In this document: one piece after another, positions 56,705-64,000 of the stretch
Numbering within the stretch: position 1 is the stretch's first letter
How the letters are laid out: each line of letters starts with the position of its first letter
DNA from: Paraphysomonas bandaiensis
Taxonomy: Eukaryota; Chrysophyceae
Length of the DNA stretch: 64,000 nt
Reading direction: 5' to 3'
Assembly (NCBI GenBank): GCA_965644295.1
Contig: CBFFRP010000281.1
Span: forward strand, 434,001 to 498,000
Program-made: the position numbers and the translations under genes
The notes under the pieces: model-generated
Database searches by the model: none
Seen by the model: only the letters and a program-made list of their open reading frames with translations
What the model was told of the DNA's origin: nothing

Positions 56705-59407
56705 ATGATGCCTGAAGCACACGGATTGAATAGCGATCAAGACATGTCGTCATCAATGAATCAAACCCCTCATTCAGATAAGAAATTCTCTCAGAATGTA
56801 TCAAAGAGAGATATACAGTATAAAGTGATATGTCGTATGGGTGCAGGCACTCTTCTCAGTATATTGATTGGGTTGTTAACATATTACACACTTGCTAACA
56901 TACAATACACAGCATTTGAACGAGAGTATAGTTATCTGTCTCGGGGAATTGTGGATTCAGCTCAAACAGCACTCAGTCAAGCACACAGTGTGGCGGAGAC
57001 AGTGTCTGAAGTCTATGGCACCCAGTTTCCTGATTCATCTATGTGGCCTTATGTAGCTAGAGGACATTTTGGTCGAATGGTAGCACCAATGATCAGTTTA
57101 CTGGGTGCAAGAAACATCAATCATGTTCCTATTGTATATCCACGAAACCTGTACGAGTTTGAGACGTTTGCGTATGATTTTTTCGACAGTGATGCGGAAA
57201 GTATATCTGGATTGGGCATTTCACCCTTTGGAAAGGGTGTATATGCTTTCAATGAATCAGGAATGAAATATCATGACACCACAGGGGTAACGAATTTTAG
57301 CCCATACAATATCATCACACCAGTGTTTCAAGTTGGTAATGTTAAGCAAAATTCACCTGTAGTGATGTATAATACTCACGCGGAATCGGTACGAGGAAAA
57401 GGTATTGATGGAGTCATTGATTGCTTTGCCTCCAATGGTGACCCTGGCAGTTGCTCAACTCTGACTGACTTTATCTTTTTAGTTCAAGATGATGTGAAGA
57501 GTCCTGCAGCCATATTTTACTATCCTGAAATACCAGCTCACAATTCCTCACATCTGGTCGGATTTGTTGCAGTGGTTTTAAGTTGGGATGCAGTTCTTGT
57601 CAACACATATCATGATCGTAAAGGTAATACGGATATTTTGCTTGTCCTATCCAGCTCTGGCGGTACTACAGTGACTTACACCGCTCACAATGAGAAAATT
57701 GAATACATGGGGGAAGGAGATAAGCACAACAAAAAATATTCTGGTTATGGAGTAAGCGGATGCCTTGATTCTCCTGTGGGAACCGCTTCGACGTCTGCTA
57801 AATACACCTTGGTCGTATATCCAACCAACAGATATTACTACTCATTTGTGAACAGCTATCCCATCGTTGCGGGAGTTGTTACTGGTTTTGTAGTTATTGC
57901 TCTTATTTCGTTATTCGTTCTCTATGATGTCTTTGTTTCCTTGCAAAGATACCGAACAGAGGCTGTGCAATACACAAGGAAAGTATTTTTGCGCTGGGTC
58001 AGTCATGAAATACGCACACCTCTGAATGCGGTGTATCTTGGCCTGACTTCTCTCTGTGACGCAACTAAAGATACTTATCACAATGCTCCAACGTCGTCTG
58101 AGTCCTTTCAGGAACTAAAAACTGGTTTGGAAAATTCGATTTCTGTATTAGATGATTTTTTGGCGTACAGCTCTTTCGATTCTCATAACTATATCTTCAA
58201 GGAAGTCGCTATAATTGAACTCATGGAGAGTTGTGTTCGTAGTCACTCTGAAGCAGCAGTCGTGAAGAATATTAAAACAGAATATGTGGTAAATTACAAA
58301 ACAGAAGAATCTTCAAAAGGTGGTGCGTTGAACGTTATGGCAGATATAGATAGATTACGAGAAGCACTTAATCGAGTTTTACTGTACTCAATTCATATAT
58401 CTCCACGTGGTAAAGACTTAATTATATCAGGTATATGCGCACATATTATTAAGTGCTGGTCTAATGGTTTGTTATTGTTAGTTTCTTGGGATTTACCTAT
58501 TCCTCAAGTTACTATTTCAGTGTCAAATTACGGCCCATCATTGAATCAAGATTTAATATGTGATGGATCATCATTCGATGTGTCCCGTCTTCGAACTGGA
58601 AGCCACGACAACTTATCCCTGTGGATTGCAGCTAATATTTTTAAAGCTCACGGGGGTAGTATGCTCTTAACGGGTACTGGAGATGTCGGGTCAACTGTTT
58701 CTATTATTCTGCCTCATGTTAACACATCATCTTCCACAAGAAGTGGTAGTATTTTTAAAAATCTTAATGCGTTTATGTCAGTCAAGTCTCAACGACATGT
58801 ACTGCCATATTCAAATAGCGCAAGGTCTACAGATGAGTGTGAGAAATCGTTTTGCGAGAAGCGTTTACCGAGTGTCGTGCCCTCTAGTACGGTTGCATAT
58901 GCAACTATTGAGAACGCTCATCTTCCTACCCTAAAGATTCTTGTAGTCGATGACGTCTTATCCAATAGAAAGATTTTGGCAAGGCTATTAACCCAGAGAG
59001 GTCATTGCTGCACAATGGCTGAGAATGGGATGGAGTCTATAGGTTTAGTGAAAAAACTTTGGGGTTCTTCGGAACAGTTTGATGTGATTTGCATGGACTA
59101 TGAAATGCCGGTGTGTGATGGTCCGACGGCCGCTAGAAGTCTACGTGATATGGATTGCAAAATTCCAATAATTGGAGTTACAGGGAATGTACTTCAAGAA
59201 GATTTGCGCTATTTTGTATCTCAGGGAGCTTCTGTTGTGCTGCCGAAGCCTGTAGTAATGAAATCATTGGAGGAAGAACTTCGAAAGTTATTTTCGGGCG
59301 GAAAGCTTCGTGGAGTTAACACTTCAAGCTATGCCTCAATGGACGGTTCGTTTCGACAGAATTCTGATGTACATGATGCTTCGCTGGCAATGTTTGGTGG
59401 AGCGTGA
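56705..59407 (+). CDS. membrane hybrid histidine kinase with degenerate ATPase motifs and a receiver domain
   Basis: The ORF (900 codons) encodes a transmembrane segment near residues 44-64, an extracellular sensor region to about residue 385, and a second membrane segment at 386-412. HisKA has RWVSHEIRTPLNAV (His434). The HATPase region and a receiver follow; the receiver has KILVVDDVLSNR, ICMDYEMPVCDGP (phosphoacceptor Asp798 of the unspliced frame) and a conserved Lys in VLPKPV. The HATPase N-box reads EALNRVLLYSIHI where NxxxNA is expected, and the G1 box reads SNYGPSLN without the DxGxG Asp, so kinase activity is doubtful. 58431-58481 (51 nt, GT...TTAG) looks like an in-frame intron without a stop; its removal restores IISVSWDLP and gives 883 residues. 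The sensor domain was not identified. Confidence 0.85.
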   Translation: MMPEAHGLNSDQDMSSSMNQTPHSDKKFSQNVSKRDIQYKVICRMGAGTLLSILIGLLTYYTLANIQYTAFEREYSYLSRGIVDSAQTALSQAHSVAETVSEVYGTQFPDSSMWPYVARGHFGRMVAPMISLLGARNINHVPIVYPRNLYEFETFAYDFFDSDAESISGLGISPFGKGVYAFNESGMKYHDTTGVTNFSPYNIITPVFQVGNVKQNSPVVMYNTHAESVRGKGIDGVIDCFASNGDPGSCSTLTDFIFLVQDDVKSPAAIFYYPEIPAHNSSHLVGFVAVVLSWDAVLVNTYHDRKGNTDILLVLSSSGGTTVTYTAHNEKIEYMGEGDKHNKKYSGYGVSGCLDSPVGTASTSAKYTLVVYPTNRYYYSFVNSYPIVAGVVTGFVVIALISLFVLYDVFVSLQRYRTEAVQYTRKVFLRWVSHEIRTPLNAVYLGLTSLCDATKDTYHNAPTSSESFQELKTGLENSISVLDDFLAYSSFDSHNYIFKEVAIIELMESCVRSHSEAAVVKNIKTEYVVNYKTEESSKGGALNVMADIDRLREALNRVLLYSIHISPRGKDLIISGICAHIIKCWSNGLLLLVSWDLPIPQVTISVSNYGPSLNQDLICDGSSFDVSRLRTGSHDNLSLWIAANIFKAHGGSMLLTGTGDVGSTVSIILPHVNTSSSTRSGSIFKNLNAFMSVKSQRHVLPYSNSARSTDECEKSFCEKRLPSVVPSSTVAYATIENAHLPTLKILVVDDVLSNRKILARLLTQRGHCCTMAENGMESIGLVKKLWGSSEQFDVICMDYEMPVCDGPTAARSLRDMDCKIPIIGVTGNVLQEDLRYFVSQGASVVLPKPVVMKSLEEELRKLFSGGKLRGVNTSSYASMDGSFRQNSDVHDASLAMFGGA

Positions 59408-62078
59408 AAACTATCATTGTGTTTTGTTTATAGTAGCTCACATTTTTTTAGTATTTTTATTTGAATGTGTTCAAGTTTACACAGTATCCTGATAAAGGAA
59501 TTATTGCGATACATATATTGTAGTTGCTAATCGTATGATTGGAACTACAAGTAGTATATATGTTGGTAGTGACTTTGTTGTAAGGCACTCAACGAAGATG
59601 GACTCATGACGATGTAATTGAAAATTATACCGGCTCACGATCTAAACGAATGTGATGGTTCATCTGAAGAGCTGACTAACTAAATCGTCACTGTCGGCAA
59701 ATTAATTTGAGCAATTATATATTACTAAAGTCGTGGTTCGTTTGAAAACGTCAAAATATAACAAAGATGAGTTGAAAGAGTTAACGATATTTGATATATA
59801 CGGCGTGTAATAAATATATATGTTGATCATACAGACAATATGAATTCATTCCCATATTGTCTAAAACAATGTGTTATGACCTGAATACTGAATACTACGC
59901 TTATATTAGCACCGGCAAAATACAAACATTCAACTTCAATATCTTAATTTTACGATATTATTGACAGTCATTGGCATGTAATTCATTGTATTATATACTT
60001 CAATGATGACTCAACTTTCAAAAACAGATCATCAAACACTGCAAGCTATATTCAATATTCAATATTTCATCTTAGTAGTGAATATCTAATACCTGTATAT
60101 TATATTGAAAGCATTCGGCTATGAGTGGGCAGAAGAATATCTGCTGATTATGTTTGCGGCTCACGTTAGTTTCCCAGAGAGAATCTCTCCGGTACTTATC
60201 CCCCAGAACATCACGAAAAGGTGCGAGTCCGATTTTGTTGAGGGATCTGATACCTGGATATTAGAAATAGATGTGTAAGAGTCAGAACTAATATAGCAAT
60301 ACAATTTATTTCATCAGTCATCTGATTGTGGAAGATCATAATGATGTCAGTGCAAGCGATTTATTTAATATTACTTCTTCTATATCGAAACAACTTCTTC
60401 TAATATTTAATATCGAAACAACTTCTATAATATTACTGGAGAGTTCAGATGTGCGACATCTGATACTGTATCGGTGCATAGGAGCAGCGGCTCCCAGTCC
60501 TTTCAGGGTTAGAATCACGTCGTGCTTATCAGGATTGTGTGCCATATACACATCAGTAATCATCACGAATTTCAACACCTCGCAGTTGCTATTCCCTCAG
60601 TATCCTTCTGTAGGAGGTAGGAATACATTTATTTGTTATTGATACTATATAGAAATTTGGAGGTTTATAGTTAATATAGTGCGATTACTATTCCCTAAGC
60701 ATACAGAATATAAAGTCGGACTCGCCTTTTCGAGGTATTCTGGAGATTAAATACCGGAAGAAACTAAAACACGAGCCGCGCATACAGTTGGCAGATATTG
60801 TTCTGCTTACTTATAGCCAAATGCCTATGTGTGTCACATGTGTAGACGTCTTTGGGCCTTGACGAATAAACAGGCATCCGGGAATGGGCCCACCTCAAGG
60901 ACATCGGGGTATTGGGTTGCCTGCTGAAGTCAAACATCCGGGCTGTTCACCTTTTAAAAACAGAGAGCGAAAGTTGTTGCACCTTGATGATGCTTGCGGT
61001 GGCACACACACAAGCAGCTTTTGTAGCGCTAGATAGTAGATATCAGAGTTATGCACTACTGCACTACTTGGTACATTTGTTTTGCTACAACATTAGTCCT
61101 GACTCCGACACCCCTATTGCTAATAATCAGATATTTACTACTTGATGTAGCTCTCTGGAAGTGAATTATAGAGAACATAGTTAGTAATTGGTATTCTAAG
61201 TTAGTGATTTAAGTTTTCTACGATGGCACTTGTGGTTCGTATTGGCAGAATAGCGTTTGTTCATTTATATATGCGGGCAATTTGAAATACACGTACTTGT
61301 ATTATATTTTATATTTATCTTTCACCAGTACCTAATTCGTATTTTGTTACAATTATATACCAAAATAAACAATTACACCTATAGGGTAACGAATAAGATA
61401 CACAAAGAATTTGAAGTATACCAACTGTTGACTTTGAGTATTGAGTGACATCATGCTTGTAAGTGTGTCTTGATCTGAATAGTGCAAACAAATATCCTAG
61501 TTTTTAACTGCAAATAATATAATCAATGTAAGAAGGCAGGAACCCTGCAATTAACAAAAATGTACTTAATGGTTTGTTACTAAATAAGAATTTATATTAT
61601 ATTGATGCACAATCCACGACGCAGCAGTTATGCAATACAAGTTTCACGTTGATATATTTACGTCTATTTTACGTTTACATTTAAATTTATGAACACCGTA
61701 CCGTTTACATTACATTAACATATTTTCTTTTAGGATATTGGTTACACTTTGTCGCTGATAGCTAGAAATTATAATGAACGTTAGCCAGAAAGATACATAC
61801 ATAAGGACTTACCATGACAAGATAAATCGGAATCAAAACGTTTCAAAGAACCCTGACTAGTCAAACCTCTATAAGCTGAAGAGGTTTTACTGGATCTATT
61901 GATCTATATAAGCAGAGCATTAAACTTATTTTGCAAGTTACTTCAACTTACACTTTCGTCATAGTTGTAAATATCAAAATTTTCTACTCGGTTGATTTTC
62001 ACTAGAAGCATACATTAATATTCTCAGTGGGTAACTTGGTGTAGGCAAGGGTATTGATCCCAATGATTCACTAATCAA
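59408..62078. other. intergenic DNA with dispersed repeat remnants
   Basis: 59840-59950 carries the dispersed block (TTAGCACCGGCAAAATA, CATTCAACTTCAATAT). 60336-60578 has a minus-strand 80-codon frame with KHDVILTLKGLGAAAP and KSLALTSL, a relative of the decayed coding repeat at 18416-18690 and 35690-36020. The remainder (60650-62078) is AT-rich without supported features. Confidence 0.5.
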
Positions 62079-64000
62079 CTAACCTTCAGTGCTGAGATCG
62101 TCGTCACTAACATTTGACAATATGGACTGTAAGGGCACTGCAGTCGGTAATCCAGTATAACCAGAGTCGCTTCGCGAACGGGGAGAATCTATGGATATAT
62201 TATTTTGCATGGATGAGACTGTAGAGCTTATGTCGAAATCATTTTCCTCCTTCATATCTAGTGGCTGTTTTTTACTACCAATGGGAAGAGCAAATGCCTT
62301 AGTTAGACTTGTGTGTGCGGTGTAGACTTTGTTTGAAAAAATAGTTGGTTTAATCCGTTCACCAATAGAATATTCCGTCTTCCTCCGCCTGCAAACATGT
62401 CAGCATCATTAGTGAAACAAATAGAGGCTCCGTACAGTTGTACATTGACTCCCCCTTCGTCCGCAATTAGGCATGCTGGTGAAACTTTAGCGCACTTCAT
62501 ATTGTCGCATGAAGGTGACTGCGGTCCGCATTTATCGCTGCAACGGATTATAGGCATTGAGGTTCCACGGCGAATTGCTGGATTCGGAACTTCACCACAG
62601 TCACTATCACCAGAGTCATCCCCTAAACGCATCAATTACCACTACATAAACTAAAACATAGCAGTACCAACAACAGATGGGTTACTCAATATACCGCCCG
62701 CGTGGAACAATCCATCACCGTCAGCCATGGCCCATAAAAACTCTGCACTCGAAGCATAATTGTGTGTTAATTCGTATGCCCATAAATTACCTGAGTACGA
62801 TATGACACCATCTCCATTCATATCGCATTGATTTAATATATCCTGTATTCTTGCAGCCAATATTGGGTCCACAATGTCCTCCACAGATGAAACGTCATCT
62901 GTACAGACAAAGTACATATGATGGCCATGTACACTGGTAAACACTCCCGCTTACTTTCCCCTATCCGCACGAAACCGCCTTCGTTACCTAGCTCCTCTAA
63001 TTCCGCTCCTTTTCTGAATTTCCTTTCTTTAAGGTTAGCATGCATGTCTTGCGACTGGGAAAAGTCACTCTCTATGGAGGCATTACTCTGACTACCGTCT
63101 CGAATACCCGTACTACGACCACTACGAAAGGCCACATGAGCCCACGAGGTCAAAGTAGTATGACACTAGCGGTGTGATATACCCCACCTTTTAAAAAATC
63201 CAATACTCGACATTTTGCTCAACACCCTGGATGTACCACGCTGCAATGCACCTTCCTTATCCTGTTGCTCTTCGTTGCTAAGGCTATTCAACGGCCGAGT
63301 GCTTCGAGTACGGTGCCGCTTTGCATCAAGCACCCGCAGCAGATCTGCCACTGACAGAAACATGAGATTAAATATAAAAAAATCATCTAACATAATGAAA
63401 CAAATATATCACATCTATCATGAGACACGTACCTGTAATATGACCTTTCTTATCAATATCCAATAGCTCAAAGGCTTTATTCAGTTCATTGACATCCACT
63501 TCTCGAGGATCCATGGTGGCCGCCAGAAATTCAGTAAAAGATATCTGTTTATCATTGTTAATGTCAATTGCTTGAAACAAAGTGTCAGCATCTTGTGGAG
63601 AAAGAGTTTCTTGGGACATATACTGCATAGCGTCCACAAATTCTTCCTTGGATAGAGTGCCGTTATGATCACTGTCAAAGTTTTGAAAAAGAGTCCGTAA
63701 ACCATCAGTTCCATTACTCGGCTGGCTAAACACTACAGCGAGCATACTGGTCTTATGCAGAGAAGACATGAATGAAGCACGTCGCATATTGCTTAATATG
63801 CGGCCTATATCTTCAACAGTAGATGCACGCGTTTTCTGTGTCTCCATATAAAACGACGACGACGGATCGATCCACTCGTGCTCCAGTGCATCTTTAGCAT
63901 TCCATCGAGACCTGTGCGCAGAACTTCACTACGTCGCATCTAAAGCCAACTAAACTTTTAACATGCCTGTAGTCGTGATGCATCATATTCTGTACAAAAT
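62079..64000 (-). CDS. calcium-dependent protein kinase, C-terminal part (continues beyond right edge)
   Basis: The exon ending near 63912 reads RWNAKDALEHEWID, the last helix of a Ser/Thr kinase domain. The CDPK junction (SNMRRASFMSSLHKTSMLAVVF) follows, and then EF-hands: DSDHNGTLSKEE, DINNDKQISFTE, DIDKKGHITVAD (last residue Asp) and DMNGDGVISYSE, the third and fourth completed across introns. Between EF3 and EF4 there is an insert of about 115 residues rich in Arg and Ser (LDAKRHRTRSTRP ... ELEELGNEGGFVRIGES). After EF4 comes a Ser/Cys/Pro-rich tail of about 140 residues, ending SDDDLSTEG at the stop 62079-62081. CDPKs phosphorylate targets on Ca2+ rise and are known from plants, alveolates and some other protists. 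The catalytic domain is outside the window. About eight short introns in view. Confidence 0.85.

Overview
The window is nuclear DNA of a eukaryote. Most genes are interrupted by short introns (mostly 43-100 nt, GT-AG, with one apparent GC-AG), there is no operon structure, and intergenic DNA is AT-rich and full of transposon remains. A calcium-dependent protein kinase (CDPK) excludes animals and fungi. The hAT transposase remnants and the EF-hand-like family recall my general memory of oomycete and other stramenopile proteins, so a protist of the SAR group is my best guess; this is inference and not tested.

Layout. 0-5.2 kb: a partial N-acetylhexosamine-kinase-like gene (-) and an ABCF2/Arb1-type gene (+) with an added coiled coil and SANT domain, divergent across a TACA microsatellite. 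5.2-12.7 kb: intergenic DNA with hAT remains, then an intact 5.18-kb Copia retrotransposon with identical LTRs and a 5-bp target duplication. 12.7-14.9 kb: glutathione reductase (-). 14.9-19.9 kb: a decayed hAT element, a tandem duplication and a long hairpin. 20-38 kb: a signalling cluster with three EF-hand-like paralogues, a PH-domain protein with 30-residue repeats, a cyclic-nucleotide-binding-domain/RGS fusion, a Sec7-like protein and an IQ-motif protein. Five proteins in this cluster start with an N-myristoylation-type MG....S/T motif. 38-51 kb: HTATSF1 with GYF modules (-), ALG10 (+), GTP cyclohydrolase I (-), an intronless RtcB (-) and ECD/SGT1 (+). 51-54 kb: a second decayed hAT element, a new inverted-repeat element and an unclear gene. 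55-64 kb: ribose-5-phosphate isomerase (-), a degenerate hybrid histidine kinase (+) and a CDPK running off the right edge (-).

Genes mostly alternate in strand, giving seven head-to-head pairs with 400-730 bp between start codons. Several of these shared promoters hold simple-sequence or palindromic TA-rich arrays. The metabolic genes (GSR, RPIA, GCH1, ALG10) and RNA-processing genes (HTATSF1, ECD, RtcB) are ordinary housekeeping functions. The signalling genes share calcium, cyclic-nucleotide, G-protein and membrane-anchoring themes. All domain calls are by eye, without database searches.
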